Of a DNA stretch of 64,000 bases, positions 37,833 to 46,541 are shown piece after piece (the first letter of the stretch is position 1; each line of letters starts with the position of its first letter). The stretch comes from Achromobacter xylosoxidans. Its GTDB lineage: Bacteria > Pseudomonadota > Gammaproteobacteria > Burkholderiales > Burkholderiaceae_B. Where the stretch lies: contig NZ_CP061008.1 of the NCBI RefSeq assembly GCF_014490035.1, positions 2,542,001 through 2,606,000 of the forward strand, given 5' to 3'. The notes under the pieces were generated by a model. That model saw nothing but the letters and a program-made list of their open reading frames with translations, was not told the DNA's origin and did no database searches. The position numbers were made by a program, and so were the translations under genes.

Positions 37833-39203
37833 TCAATACACGTCGCGGCGGTAGCGGCCGTCGCGCTGCATGGCCTGCAGGCGCGTGGCGCCCAGTATGT
37901 CCTGCAGGGCGGCGTCCACGCCGCCGGCCATGCCTTGCAGGCTGCCGCAGACGTAGATGGCGGCGCCCGCGTCGGCCCAGGCGCGCACGGCTTCAGCTTG
38001 TTCGCGCAGATGGTGCTGCACGTAGCGGCGCTCGGCCTGGTCACGCGAGAACACCCCGTCCACGCGTTCCAGCGTGCCGTCATTGCGCCAGGCGTCGATC
38101 TCTTCCCGGCAGAACCAGTCGTGCGCCGCGTTGCGTTCGCCGAACACCAGCCAGTTGCGGCGCTGGCCCGCGGCGCGGCGCGCCTTGATCAGCGCGCGCA
38201 GGCCGGCCAGGCCGGTGCCATTGCCCACCAGCAGCAGCGGGCGGTCGTCGGCAGGCGCGTGGAAATTGCGGTTGACGCGCACGCGCAGGTCGATCGCGTC
38301 GCCGGGCTGCGCGATATGGGTGAGCCAGCCGCTGCCCAGGCCCAGCGCGCCATCGGCGCCGCGCATCTGGCGCACCAGCAATTGGATCGAACCGTCTTCC
38401 GGCAGCGATGCGATCGAGTATTCGCGGTGCGCGAGCAAGGGGCCGCCGGCTTCGCGCCGCGGGCCGATCTCGGCGATGTCGCCGGCCTGCCAGCCGCGCA
38501 CGCCATCGGCTGGCGGCGTCAGCGTCAGCAGATAGCAGGGGCCGCCCTGGCTGTGCGGATTGAGCTGTTCGCGCGCGGCCAGGCGCCACGATTCGTAGAC
38601 GGGCGCCTGCCAATCGGGCAGGTCGCTGCGTCCTGCCAGCAGGCCCAGGTGATGCTGCCAATGGCGCAGGGCGGCGGGGTCGCCGTTGTCGACTTCAACC
38701 AGGTCGAACAACGGCGTTGCGCCCTGGGCGTGCAGCCAGTCGTCCAGGCGATGGCCGAAGCCGCAGAACTGGGCATATTCGCTGTCGCCCAGCGCCAGCA
38801 CCGCGTAGTGCGCGCCGGCAAGCGCCGGGACCGCCAGCTGCATCTGTTCGGCGAAGACCGCGGCGGCGTCGGGCGGATCGCCTTCGCCATAGGTGCTGAC
38901 CACGAACAGCATGCGGCGATACGCCGCCAGACGCTTGGCGTCCAGCTGTTCCAGCGCCGCCACGCGCACGGCGAGGCCGCCCGCGCGCAGGGATTCGGCG
39001 GTCTGCGCCGCCAGCGATTCGGCGTAGCCGGTCTGCGTGGCGTAGGCGACCAGCAAGGTGTCTTCGGGGACGGGCGCTTGCAGGGCTTGCAGTGCCAGCG
39101 CCTGTTGCGCCTCATGGCGCTTGGCGCGGCGGCGGGCCCAGAGGCACAGGAGCAACCAGGCTCCCACCACGCATGCTGCCGCGATCAACCGGGTTGCTGG
39201 CAT
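37833..39203 (-). CDS. Membrane-anchored flavodoxin-NADPH reductase (sulfite-reductase-flavoprotein-like)
   Basis: A 456-residue diflavin reductase. One N-terminal TM segment (residues 5-24) is followed by an FMN flavodoxin domain (YATQTGYAESLAAQTAE, near 54-70; STYGEGDPPDA), an FAD domain with REYSIAS and GWLTHIAQPGD, and an NADPH-binding part with VGNGTGLAGLRALI and the C-terminal VCGSLQGMAGGVD. It would move electrons from NADPH through FAD and FMN. It ends the putative iron-regulated operon 37833-42239 and is the likely electron donor of the periplasmic flavoprotein chain. Confidence 0.88.
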   Translation of the reverse strand: MPATRLIAAACVVGAWLLLCLWARRRAKRHEAQQALALQALQAPVPEDTLLVAYATQTGYAESLAAQTAESLRAGGLAVRVAALEQLDAKRLAAYRRMLFVVSTYGEGDPPDAAAVFAEQMQLAVPALAGAHYAVLALGDSEYAQFCGFGHRLDDWLHAQGATPLFDLVEVDNGDPAALRHWQHHLGLLAGRSDLPDWQAPVYESWRLAAREQLNPHSQGGPCYLLTLTPPADGVRGWQAGDIAEIGPRREAGGPLLAHREYSIASLPEDGSIQLLVRQMRGADGALGLGSGWLTHIAQPGDAIDLRVRVNRNFHAPADDRPLLLVGNGTGLAGLRALIKARRAAGQRRNWLVFGERNAAHDWFCREEIDAWRNDGTLERVDGVFSRDQAERRYVQHHLREQAEAVRAWADAGAAIYVCGSLQGMAGGVDAALQDILGATRLQAMQRDGRYRRDVY

Positions 39204-39207
39204 GTCG

Positions 39208-40233
39208 TCAGGCTATGGCGGCCAGCGCCTGGAATGCGGGCGTGGCAACGACGCGCCAGGCGTCGCGCTCGCGCAGGATGAACAAGGCCGCCAGATCGTG
39301 GCGGCGCGCATAGGCCAGGCCCTCGTCTGCGCCCAGCACGGTCAGGGCGGTGGCGAGCGCGTCGGCCTGCATGCATCCGGGATGCAGCACGGTGACCGAG
39401 GCCAGATTGTTGCGCACCGGCATACCCGTGCGCGGATCGATGGTGTGGGCGTAGCGCTCGTCGCCGCTGCCCGCGTGGCGGCGGTAATCGCCCGAGGTGG
39501 CGATGCTGCGGTCGGACAGCGGCAGCGCCAGCGCATGGTCGTCGCTGGCGTCCGGCACTTCGATCGCCACGCGCCAGGGCTGGCCGTCGGGCCGTTTGCC
39601 GCGCGCGCGCAATTCGCCGCCGACTTCGACCAGGTATTGGGTGATGCCCAGCGCATCGAGCGCCATCGCGGCGCGGTCCACGCCGTAACCCTTGGCGATG
39701 GAGGAAAGATCCAGATAGGCGCCGCCCGGCTGCAGCGCGGCGCGGCGGTCGGTGTCCAGCTGCACGCGGCGCCAGCCGCAGCGGGCGCGCGCGGCCTCGA
39801 TGGCGGCAGGCGCGGGCGGCTCGAAGGCGCGCTGGTGCGGACCGAACCCCCAGGCGTTCACCAGCGGTCCCACCGTGGGGTCATAAGCGCCGCCAGTGTC
39901 CCCGGCCAGCGCCAGCGCGTGGCTCAGCACATGGAAGAATCCCGCCGGCAATTCCTGCCAGCCAGCGGCGGCCTGGTTGTAGCGCGTGATGTCGGAATCC
40001 GCTTCCCAGGTGCTCATCTGGGCGACCACTTCGTCCAGTGCCGCCTGGATGGCACGGCGCGCCGCGGCTTCCGTGCGCCCGGCCGGCAGCGCCATGCGCG
40101 CCGACCAGGTGGTGCCCATGGTGGCGCCGGCCAGCGCCGCGGGCGCTGCCGGCATTGCGGGCATGGCGCCATAGGCGACGCGCACGGCAGTAGCCGGCGC
40201 GCCGCTCTGGGCGTAGGAAGGAGAGTTGGCCAT
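39208..40233 (-). CDS. apbE: FAD:protein FMN transferase ApbE
   Basis: A 341-residue ApbE that attaches FMN covalently to a Ser or Thr of partner proteins. Motifs: GATMGTTWSARM near the N-terminus, DLSSIAKGYGVD, GGELRARG, AHTIDPRTG and ADALATALTVLG. I chose the ATG at 40233 because it has [11 protein letters not shown] bases upstream (GAAGGAGAG) and begins 14 bases after the previous stop. No clear Sec or lipoprotein signal is seen, which is odd because its presumed target (DUF2271) is exported. A substrate motif for it, DGVSGAT, is in the neighbouring DUF2271 protein. Confidence 0.92.
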   Translation of the reverse strand: MANSPSYAQSGAPATAVRVAYGAMPAMPAAPAALAGATMGTTWSARMALPAGRTEAAARRAIQAALDEVVAQMSTWEADSDITRYNQAAAGWQELPAGFFHVLSHALALAGDTGGAYDPTVGPLVNAWGFGPHQRAFEPPAPAAIEAARARCGWRRVQLDTDRRAALQPGGAYLDLSSIAKGYGVDRAAMALDALGITQYLVEVGGELRARGKRPDGQPWRVAIEVPDASDDHALALPLSDRSIATSGDYRRHAGSGDERYAHTIDPRTGMPVRNNLASVTVLHPGCMQADALATALTVLGADEGLAYARRHDLAALFILRERDAWRVVATPAFQALAAIA

Positions 40234-40247
40234 GCGCCTGCGGCGGG

Positions 40248-41048
40248 TTAGGGCTGCAGCACTTCGACCGTGCCTGCGTAGGACAGGCGGCGCTTCTTGG
40301 CTTGCGGCACGCTGACCTTGGCATCTTCCATGCCAGCCTCGATCCAGTACAGGCCGGGCTGCGGCCACTTCACGGAGAACTTGCCGTCCTTGTCCGTCTT
40401 CAGCTGGATTTCGCCGACCTTGTCGCGATAACGGCTGCCGCCGGGCACCACGTTGACTTCCAGGTCGGCGGCGGGCTTGCCGTCCAGCAGCATCTGGAAG
40501 GTGGCGGGCTCGTCGGTGAACAGGTCGTTCGGGTGGGTCACGGGGGCCAGTTCCAGGCCGCGGCCGACCGGCTTGACGGCCGAGGGCTTGCCGGCGGTCA
40601 CGAAGGTTTCGACGCGACCCAGGCTTTGCGAGACTTCCAGCTCATCGGCCTTGGCCGGCACGGCCTGCGCCAGGCCTTCGGGCTTGCCGAAGTAGCGCTT
40701 GTTCTTGCCGTCTTCCTTCCAGCGCGCGAACACGCCGTCGTTGACCACGGCCACGCGGTACGTGCCGGCCTGCTTCAGTTGCAGGTCGAAGGTGCTGCGC
40801 AGCTTGCCCTTATTGACGTTTTCGGCTTCGGCGGCGCTGCCGTCCGGAGCCGTCACGGCCAGGCCGTCCAGGCGCAGCGGGGCGTGGTTGAAATAGAACT
40901 TGTCGTTGCCGACGGCGGCGTCGACGGTGACCCAGCTGTCGACGCCGGACAGCACCGTCGAGGACGGCACCATCCAGACGTCATGCGCCTGGGAGGCGAA
41001 GGGCAGGCACAGCGCCAGGGCGGCGGCCAGTTTGGCGGCGGATTTCAT
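40248..41048 (-). CDS. DUF4198 periplasmic protein
   Basis: A 266-residue exported protein with a signal (LAAALALCLPFASQA near residues 6-20, then HDVWM, the typical beginning of DUF4198 after cleavage). Most of the chain is beta-rich with FSVKWPQPGLYWIEAG near the end. DUF4198 proteins are periplasmic and often neighbour metal-uptake genes. It is the third gene of the PepSY-DUF2271-DUF4198-ApbE-reductase operon. A metal-binding or scaffold role is possible; the function is not established. Confidence 0.85.
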   Translation of the reverse strand: MKSAAKLAAALALCLPFASQAHDVWMVPSSTVLSGVDSWVTVDAAVGNDKFYFNHAPLRLDGLAVTAPDGSAAEAENVNKGKLRSTFDLQLKQAGTYRVAVVNDGVFARWKEDGKNKRYFGKPEGLAQAVPAKADELEVSQSLGRVETFVTAGKPSAVKPVGRGLELAPVTHPNDLFTDEPATFQMLLDGKPAADLEVNVVPGGSRYRDKVGEIQLKTDKDGKFSVKWPQPGLYWIEAGMEDAKVSVPQAKKRRLSYAGTVEVLQP

Positions 41049-41068
41049 CGTTGCGCTCCTAGGAGATC

Positions 41069-41584
41069 TCAAGGTTTCAGGTCGAGCGCGATGGCGCCCA
41101 GTTCGTGTTCGCCGCGCGCGGTCAATTGCCCGGCCTTTTGCGGCGGCCATTGGAAGGGAATGCGCAGCAGCTCGCGGCCGCCGACTTCTCGCGCGGCTTC
41201 GACCACCACGGCGTACTGGCCAGGCTTCAGGCCCGACAGCGGCTTGCTGGCCGCGTCAAAGCTCAGCGCGTGCTTGCCCACGGGCTTGGTCGCGCCGCTG
41301 ACGCCGTCCACCGGGAACTGCTGATTGCGGCCGCTGCGGCGCCACCATTGGCGCATGTCCTTGAGCCATTCCGTGCCTTCGTTGTTCTTCTTGGCCACGT
41401 CGTACCAGACGGCCAGGTCGGTCGCGACGCTCTGATCCGGGTTTTCGATCCAGATCGCGACGTAGGGACGGTGGTATTCCGCCACGTCCAGGCGCGGGAT
41501 CTCGATGGACAGGCCGATGTCGGCCGCTTGGGCCGTTCGGGCGATCAGGCCGGCCAGCAGGGCCGACAACAACAGCTTGCGCAT
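41069..41584 (-). CDS. DUF2271 periplasmic protein with ApbE flavinylation motif
   Basis: A 171-residue exported protein (signal residues 1-20, ending RTAQA). It carries DGVSGAT at residues 93-99, exactly the D-x-x-S/T-G-A-T/S pattern that ApbE modifies, with Thr99 the expected FMN site (41288-41290). It also has DLAVWYDVAKKNNEG and a Trp-rich WLKDMRQWWRR just before the motif. With ApbE, a PepSY membrane protein and a diflavin reductase in one operon, it is probably the periplasmic flavoprotein electron carrier. Flavinylation is predicted, not shown. Confidence 0.88.
   Translation of the reverse strand: MRKLLLSALLAGLIARTAQAADIGLSIEIPRLDVAEYHRPYVAIWIENPDQSVATDLAVWYDVAKKNNEGTEWLKDMRQWWRRSGRNQQFPVDGVSGATKPVGKHALSFDAASKPLSGLKPGQYAVVVEAAREVGGRELLRIPFQWPPQKAGQLTARGEHELGAIALDLKP
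41288..41308 (-). other. FMN attachment motif DGVSGAT in the DUF2271 gene
   Basis: Codons for Asp-Gly-Val-Ser-Gly-Ala-Thr on the minus strand; the last codon encodes the Thr expected to receive FMN by a phosphoester bond through ApbE, as in NqrB/NqrC and RnfG. Confidence 0.8.
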
Positions 41585-41612
41585 GGAAATCTCCAGGGGC
41601 GGATCGTTGGAA

Positions 41613-42239
41613 TCAATGTATGAAAAGCAGGGCCAGCACCACCGGGATCACCACGCCCAGGCCGACCATGGGCCAGGTCGCGCTGCGGTTGCCGGCGTGC
41701 ATCTTGAGCAGCACCAGGCCGGTCAGCGAAAAGACCAGACAGGCGACGGCGAAGATGTCCAGGAACCAGCTCCAGGCCAGGCCGGTGTTGCGGCCCTTGT
41801 GCAGGTCGTTCAGGTACGAGATCCAGCCGCGGTCGGTGCGTTCGTATTCCACGTCGCCGCTGGCCAGGTCGATGGACAGCCAGGCGTCGCCGCCGGCGCG
41901 CGGCAGCGACAGGTAGACCTCGTCGGCCGACCATTCGGCGGGTTTGCCGGCGGCAGAGGCGTCCAGCGTCTGGTCCAGCCATTGCGCCACGGGCGCGGGC
42001 AATGGGGCCTTTTTTTGCGCGGGAGGAGGGGACAATTGCTGCAGCACGGCGTCCGGCATGCGGGCCTCGCGGCTGGTCACGACCGCCCGGGCCTCGATGT
42101 GCGAGGCGTTGTTCAGGGTCAGGCCCGTCACCGCGAACAACAGCATGCCCAGCAGGCACAGCGCCGAGCTGATCCAATGCCATTGGTGCAGTGTCTTGAG
42201 CCAATAGGCACGGCGGCGGGGAGTGGGTTGACTGTCCAT
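41613..42239 (-). CDS. PepSY-associated transmembrane protein
   Basis: A 208-residue PepSY-TM-type membrane protein. One TM near residues 20-42 (WISSALCLLGMLLFAVTGL), a periplasmic PepSY-like part (WLSIDLASGDVEYERTDRGW) and then DLHKGRNTG before two C-terminal TM segments. His residues in LHQWHW and DLHKG could be haem or iron ligands. It heads the operon, 35 bases after a Fur-box-like sequence. PepSY-TM proteins occur in iron-siderophore reductase loci, so it may carry electrons across the membrane. Confidence 0.88.
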   Translation of the reverse strand: MDSQPTPRRRAYWLKTLHQWHWISSALCLLGMLLFAVTGLTLNNASHIEARAVVTSREARMPDAVLQQLSPPPAQKKAPLPAPVAQWLDQTLDASAAGKPAEWSADEVYLSLPRAGGDAWLSIDLASGDVEYERTDRGWISYLNDLHKGRNTGLAWSWFLDIFAVACLVFSLTGLVLLKMHAGNRSATWPMVGLGVVIPVVLALLFIH

Positions 42240-42273
42240 GGGGTATAGGGTGAAAGCCCGCGGATTCTAACAT

Positions 42274-42292
42274 TTAATGAGAATGACTCTTA
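42274..42292 (-). promoter_or_regulatory. Fur-box-like sequence upstream of the PepSY/flavinylation operon
   Basis: The 19 bases TTAATGAGAATGACTCTTA match the Fur consensus GATAATGATAATCATTATC at about 12 positions when aligned, and include the typical ATGAGAATGA core. They lie 35 bases before the start of the PepSY gene. No other plausible operator occurs between 42240 and 42427. Iron repression is inferred from the match. Confidence 0.7.
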
Positions 42293-42427
42293 TAAATGTT
42301 GCGTCTGCCCGCCCGAGGAAATTTCAATCGATTTCGGGCCGCGCGTCGCGGCGGGGCGGGGGCGTCGTGGCGCCTGTCTGCCAGCAGCGATAAGATAGGC
42401 CACCCGTTACAAACACCGGAGGTCGTC

Positions 42428-42982
42428 ATGCTTGAACAGCAAGTCGTGGATCAGATCGGTCGTCATTGGGGTTGGGTGGCATTGCGCGGCGTCGTCGCCA
42501 TCCTGTTCGGGCTCATGGCCTTGCTCATGCCCGCCATCACCTTGTCCGCGCTGGTGCTGGTGTGGGGCGCTTTCGCGCTGGTGGACGGCGTGCTGGCCCT
42601 GGTTGCCGGCGTGCGCATCCGCGACAACGGCAAACCCCTGTGGGCGCTCATCATCGTGGGCCTGCTGGGGATCGCGGCCGGCATCGTCACCTTCCTCTAT
42701 CCCGGCCTGACCGCGCTGGTCCTGCTCTATATCATTGCGATCTGGGCGCTGGTGTCCGGCATATTCCAGGTCGTGGCGGCGATCCGTTTCCGCAAGGACA
42801 TCCGTAATGAGTGGCTGCTGGGCCTCTCGGGCCTGGTGTCCATCCTGTTCGGCGGCATGCTGATCATGCAGCCCGGCGCGGGCGCGCTGGCGCTGGTCTG
42901 GGTCATCGGCGCCTACGCCGTGTTTTTCGGCATACTGCTGCTGGTCTTTTCCTTCCGCCTCAAACAGCACAAGGCGTCCTGA
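42428..42982 (+). CDS. HdeD-family (DUF308) membrane protein
   Basis: A 184-residue protein with about six TM segments in DUF308 repeats (RGVVAILFGLMALLMPAI, GLSGLVSILFGGMLIMQPG). HdeD proteins were named for acid resistance in enterobacteria; their mechanism is unclear. It is 6 bases upstream of the FluC gene, likely one transcript. GGAGGTCGTC precedes the start. Confidence 0.88.
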   Translation: MLEQQVVDQIGRHWGWVALRGVVAILFGLMALLMPAITLSALVLVWGAFALVDGVLALVAGVRIRDNGKPLWALIIVGLLGIAAGIVTFLYPGLTALVLLYIIAIWALVSGIFQVVAAIRFRKDIRNEWLLGLSGLVSILFGGMLIMQPGAGALALVWVIGAYAVFFGILLLVFSFRLKQHKAS

Positions 42983-42988
42983 AATCCG

Positions 42989-43381
42989 ATGTCCGCATAC
43001 CAAACCCTGATTCCCCTGAATTTCCTGGCCGTGGGCCTGGGCGCCATGTTCGGCGCCTGGACCCGCTGGCTGGTCAGCATGTGGCTCAACGTGGAGTCCT
43101 GGCCCTGGGGCACCTTCGTGGTGAACCTGGCCGGCGGCTATCTGGTTGGGCTGGCGTTGGCGCTGGTGGCCGGGCATCCGGAATGGCCGGCCTGGGTGCG
43201 GCTGGGCGCAATCACGGGTTTCATGGGGGGCTTGACCACGTTTTCGACCTTTTCGGCCGAGACGGTGGCCATGCTGGAGCGCGGCGCCTACGCCAGCGCG
43301 CTGGGCTATGCGGGGTTCAGCCTGATCGGGTCGCTGCTGCTGACGGCGGCCGGCCTGGCCACCGCCAGCCTGTTACGCTAA
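42989..43381 (+). CDS. crcB: Fluoride-specific ion channel FluC/CrcB
   Basis: A 130-residue, four-TM Fluc protein exporting fluoride passively. Signature residues are present: GAMFGAWTRWLV with the conserved Arg, the NLAGGYLVGL Asn and Gly pair, and GGLTTFSTFS where two Phe line the pore. The protein works as a dual-topology dimer. It follows the HdeD-like gene directly; no fluoride riboswitch was recognised upstream. Confidence 0.93.
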   Translation: MSAYQTLIPLNFLAVGLGAMFGAWTRWLVSMWLNVESWPWGTFVVNLAGGYLVGLALALVAGHPEWPAWVRLGAITGFMGGLTTFSTFSAETVAMLERGAYASALGYAGFSLIGSLLLTAAGLATASLLR

Positions 43382-43397
43382 GGCCTGCGGGCGGCGT

Positions 43398-44720
43398 TCA
43401 GGCCGCTGCCGGATTCAGCACGCGAGCGGCCTGCAGGCCACTGCGCACCGCGCCTTCCAGCACGCCCGGATAGCCCGTGTCGGTCCAGTCGCCGGCCAGC
43501 GCCAGGGTGGGCCAGGGCGTGGTATTCAGCGGCCGTGTCAGGCCCGGCACTGCCGCGAAGGTCGCGCGTTTTTCGATGAACAGTTCGGCGGCCGCCACCT
43601 CCGGCATGGCCGGCAGGCGCGCGGGATGGCGCGCCGCCTGTTCGGCCACTTGGTCGATCAGCGCCTCGATGAGCTGCCGGCGGTTGCGTTCCGCGAGGCC
43701 GGTGGCCGCGCTGGTCACGACCGCCAGTTCGCCGGCCTTGGTGTCGCCGGCCAGTTGCGCGCGGTCGAACAGCCATTGGCCGTAGTGGTCGCGGGCGGAT
43801 TCCTCGCGCAGCATCATCATGGGTTCGGGCAGGCGCCAGGGATCCTGCAGCCGCAGGTTCAGCGTGGCGATGGGCATGTATTCGAACGCCTTGAGCGCAT
43901 CCAGCAGCCCGGTGGCGCAGGCTTCCCGCAACGGTGCGTCGAGCAGCCGCGCGGCAAAGGTGGGAGGCACCGCCAGCACGGCTGCATCGAACCGTTCCTG
44001 GTTGATGTCGATGCCTTCAGCCGACGGGCGGAGCTGGCGCACGGTGCTGCCGTAGCGCATGGTCACCTGGCGCGCGGCGGCGTCGGGCCAGAGCGCGGAC
44101 AGGTCGGTGCAGGGCAGCAGCATGTCGCTGTTTTCGCGGCTGCCGGTCAGGCTGTCGCGCAGCACGCGCGCAAACAGCGCGGCGCTGGCCGTGGCGGTCG
44201 GCGTGTTCAGCGCGGCCAGGCAGAGCGGTTCCCAGACCTGACGGATCAGCGCATCCGATTGCGCGTGGTAGTGCAGCAGATGCAGGACGGTCCATTCGCG
44301 CGGCGGCGTCCAGGCCATGGCTTTCAGGCCGCGCATCAGGCGCAGGGTCGCCAGGCGGTCCTTCCAGGCCAGGCCGCGCGCGCGCAGGATCGCCGCCGCC
44401 ATATGCAACGGCGCCGGCAGCCGCGGCGCGGCCAGGCGGAAGCGGCCGTCCAGGCTGGCCAACTGCAGCGGCCGGCGCATCAGCAAGGCGTCGGGGTTGC
44501 GGCCGACGCGGCGCATCAGCGCCAGCGTGTGCCTGTAGGCGCCCGACAGCAGGTGCTGGCCGTTGTCCAGCGGCGCGTCGAAATCGGTGTGGAAGACGCG
44601 CCGGGCGCGGCCGCCGGGCGTATGGCCGGCTTCGAAGACGGTGACTTTGGCGCCGGCTTCGCGCAGGGCGACGCTGGCTGCCAGGCCAGCCCAGCCGGCG
44701 CCGATGACCGCGGCCTTCAC
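43398..44720 (-). CDS. hpnE: Hydroxysqualene dehydroxylase HpnE
   Basis: A 440-residue FAD-dependent amine-oxidase-fold enzyme, starting at GTG (44720), which overlaps the hpnD stop by 4 bases. The dinucleotide loop GAGWAG is at residues 7-12, VFEAGHTPGGRARR next, and LALAGDWTDTGYPGVLEGAV near the C-terminus closes the FAD site. HpnE reduces hydroxysqualene to squalene in bacterial hopanoid synthesis. Gene order hpnC-hpnD-hpnE confirms the assignment. Confidence 0.93.
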   Translation of the reverse strand: MKAAVIGAGWAGLAASVALREAGAKVTVFEAGHTPGGRARRVFHTDFDAPLDNGQHLLSGAYRHTLALMRRVGRNPDALLMRRPLQLASLDGRFRLAAPRLPAPLHMAAAILRARGLAWKDRLATLRLMRGLKAMAWTPPREWTVLHLLHYHAQSDALIRQVWEPLCLAALNTPTATASAALFARVLRDSLTGSRENSDMLLPCTDLSALWPDAAARQVTMRYGSTVRQLRPSAEGIDINQERFDAAVLAVPPTFAARLLDAPLREACATGLLDALKAFEYMPIATLNLRLQDPWRLPEPMMMLREESARDHYGQWLFDRAQLAGDTKAGELAVVTSAATGLAERNRRQLIEALIDQVAEQAARHPARLPAMPEVAAAELFIEKRATFAAVPGLTRPLNTTPWPTLALAGDWTDTGYPGVLEGAVRSGLQAARVLNPAAA

Positions 44721-45580
44721 CGCGCCAACCGGCGGACCAGTCCGCGTCCGCCGCCCACCCAGGTCTTCCAGGCGAGCCACAGCTTGCGCAAAGGGGTGAG
44801 CGAGATGCGCTGGTGCAGCACCTGCCAGTTGTCGCGTTCGATCTCGTCGAGCAGCGCGTGGTAGATGGCCGCCATCATCAGGCCCGGGCGCTGCGCGCGG
44901 CGGTCGGCCTCGGGCAGGTTGCTCATGGCCTCGCGGTACAGCCCGCGGGCGCGCTCGGCCTGGAACTTCATCAGCGCGCTGAAGCGGTCGGAGTATTCGC
45001 CGTTCAGGATGTCCGAGGCCTTGACCTCGAATTGCTGCATGTCGTTGACGGGCAGGTAGATGCGGCCGCGGCGGGCGTCGTCGCCCACGTCGCGGATGAT
45101 GTTGGTCATCTGGAACGCCAGGCCCAGCTTCTCCGCGTAGACCAGGGTCTTGGGGTCGGAATAGCCGAAGACGCCGGCCGACAGTTCGCCCACCACGCCG
45201 GCGGCGTGCCAGCAGTACTTGCGCAGGCCCGGCCAGTCCAGGTAGCGGGTCTGGTCCAGGTCCATTTCCATGCCGTCGATGACGGCCAGCAGGCGTTCGC
45301 GCGTGATCGAACAGCTTTGCAGGTGTGGCTGCAGGGCGCGCGTCACCGGGTGGTCCGGATTGCCGTTGTACATCTGGTCGACCTGCGTGCGCCACCAGGC
45401 CAGCTTGACGCGGGCCAGCGACGGGTCGGTGCACTCGTCCACCACGTCGTCCACTTCGCGGCAGAACGCGTACAGGGCCGTGATGGCACGCCGCCGCTCG
45501 GGCGGCAGGAAGAGGAACGAGTAGTAGAAGCTGGAACCGCTCTTGGCGGCTTTCTCCTGGCAATATTCGTCAGGGGTCAT
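44717..45580 (-). CDS. hpnD: Presqualene diphosphate synthase HpnD
   Basis: A 287-residue trans-isoprenyl diphosphate synthase (squalene/phytoene type). The first Asp-rich motif is REVDDVVDE (residues 41-49), the second NIIRDVGDD. It condenses two farnesyl diphosphates to presqualene diphosphate, the first step of the HpnDCE route to squalene. Its 3' end overlaps the hpnE start (GTGA); it is separated from hpnC by only one base. Confidence 0.95.
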   Translation of the reverse strand: MTPDEYCQEKAAKSGSSFYYSFLFLPPERRRAITALYAFCREVDDVVDECTDPSLARVKLAWWRTQVDQMYNGNPDHPVTRALQPHLQSCSITRERLLAVIDGMEMDLDQTRYLDWPGLRKYCWHAAGVVGELSAGVFGYSDPKTLVYAEKLGLAFQMTNIIRDVGDDARRGRIYLPVNDMQQFEVKASDILNGEYSDRFSALMKFQAERARGLYREAMSNLPEADRRAQRPGLMMAAIYHALLDEIERDNWQVLHQRISLTPLRKLWLAWKTWVGGGRGLVRRLAR

Positions 45581-45581
45581 A

Positions 45582-46412
45582 TCAGGTAATTGCGCGCCAC
45601 AACATGATGGCCCAATCTTTGGCGCCCAATTCGGGGCGATTCATGAATACATCGTAGCCGCCCGCCTCGATACGCTCCAGCACGCGCAGCCCGCCTTGCA
45701 CCACCAGGCGCAGCTCCAGGCCCATGCGGCCCGGCAGGCGGCGCGCCAGCGGAGCGCCGAAGTGTAGCAGTGCGCGGGCGCGTTCGACTTCGAAGGCCAT
45801 CAGGTCGCGCCAGGCGGGCGTCAACCGGCAGGCGGCCAGGTCCTCGTCCGTCACGCCGTGGCGGCGCAGGTCTTCCTGCGGCAGGTAGACGCGCTGCTTG
45901 TGCCAGTCCACCCGCACATCCTGCCAGAAATTCACCAGCTGCAGGCCGGTGCAGATGGCGTCGGCCTCGGTCACGTTGTGCGGATTGGTGGCTTCGAACA
46001 GGTGCAGCATCAGCCTGCCCACGGGATTGGCGGAGCGGGTGCAGTAATCCGCCAGCGTGGCGTAGTCTTCGTAGCGCTTGACGCTGATGTCCTGTTCGAA
46101 GGCGGACAGCAGGTCGTAGAACGGCGTGATGGGCAACTGGTGGCGCGCGATGGTGGCCGCGAGTGGCACGAAGATGCCGGCCAGTTCGGGCGAGCCGGGC
46201 GCGGGCGTGGCGCCGGGTTCGGCGCCGATGCGGTGCAGCTCGGCGCGGAACGCGGCCAGCTGGCTCAGCCGTTGCGCGTCGGTGGCGCTGCCTTCGTCGG
46301 CGATATCGTCCGCTGCGCGGGCGAAACGGTAGATATCGGTCACGGCGCCGCGCAGCCTGCGCGGCAACAGCAGCGAGGCGACGGGAAAGTTCTCGTAGTG
46401 ATCGATGGGCAT
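45582..46412 (-). CDS. hpnC: Hydroxysqualene synthase HpnC
   Basis: A 276-residue member of the same isoprenoid-synthase fold: first Asp-rich motif AADDIADEG (33-41) and second WQDVRVDWHKQR. It converts presqualene diphosphate to hydroxysqualene, which HpnE then reduces. It heads the hpnCDE operon. The gene is divergent from alanine racemase; the 129-base gap carries the promoters. No squalene-hopene cyclase lies in this window. Confidence 0.94.
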   Translation of the reverse strand: MPIDHYENFPVASLLLPRRLRGAVTDIYRFARAADDIADEGSATDAQRLSQLAAFRAELHRIGAEPGATPAPGSPELAGIFVPLAATIARHQLPITPFYDLLSAFEQDISVKRYEDYATLADYCTRSANPVGRLMLHLFEATNPHNVTEADAICTGLQLVNFWQDVRVDWHKQRVYLPQEDLRRHGVTDEDLAACRLTPAWRDLMAFEVERARALLHFGAPLARRLPGRMGLELRLVVQGGLRVLERIEAGGYDVFMNRPELGAKDWAIMLWRAIT

Positions 46413-46541
46413 ATTTGGACTTGCGGATCTGGCCCGGGGGCCTGGACCGATCCATTTTAGAGTAGTCGCATCCAGGCGGCATGGCGCGACGCCGTGCGGG
46501 ACGCGGATCAGTTAGACTTAAGCGCCACAGGATCCCACACC

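Noticed and set aside
42293..42427. A fluoride riboswitch upstream of the HdeD-like/crcB genes
   Set aside because: I could not find the conserved fluoride-riboswitch core in this gap; a covariance-model scan would settle it.
43398..45563. A long minus-strand frame of 721 residues running through hpnE into hpnD
   Set aside because: hpnE proper starts at the GTG at 44720, which overlaps the hpnD stop; the upstream part of the frame lies inside the conserved hpnD gene in another frame.
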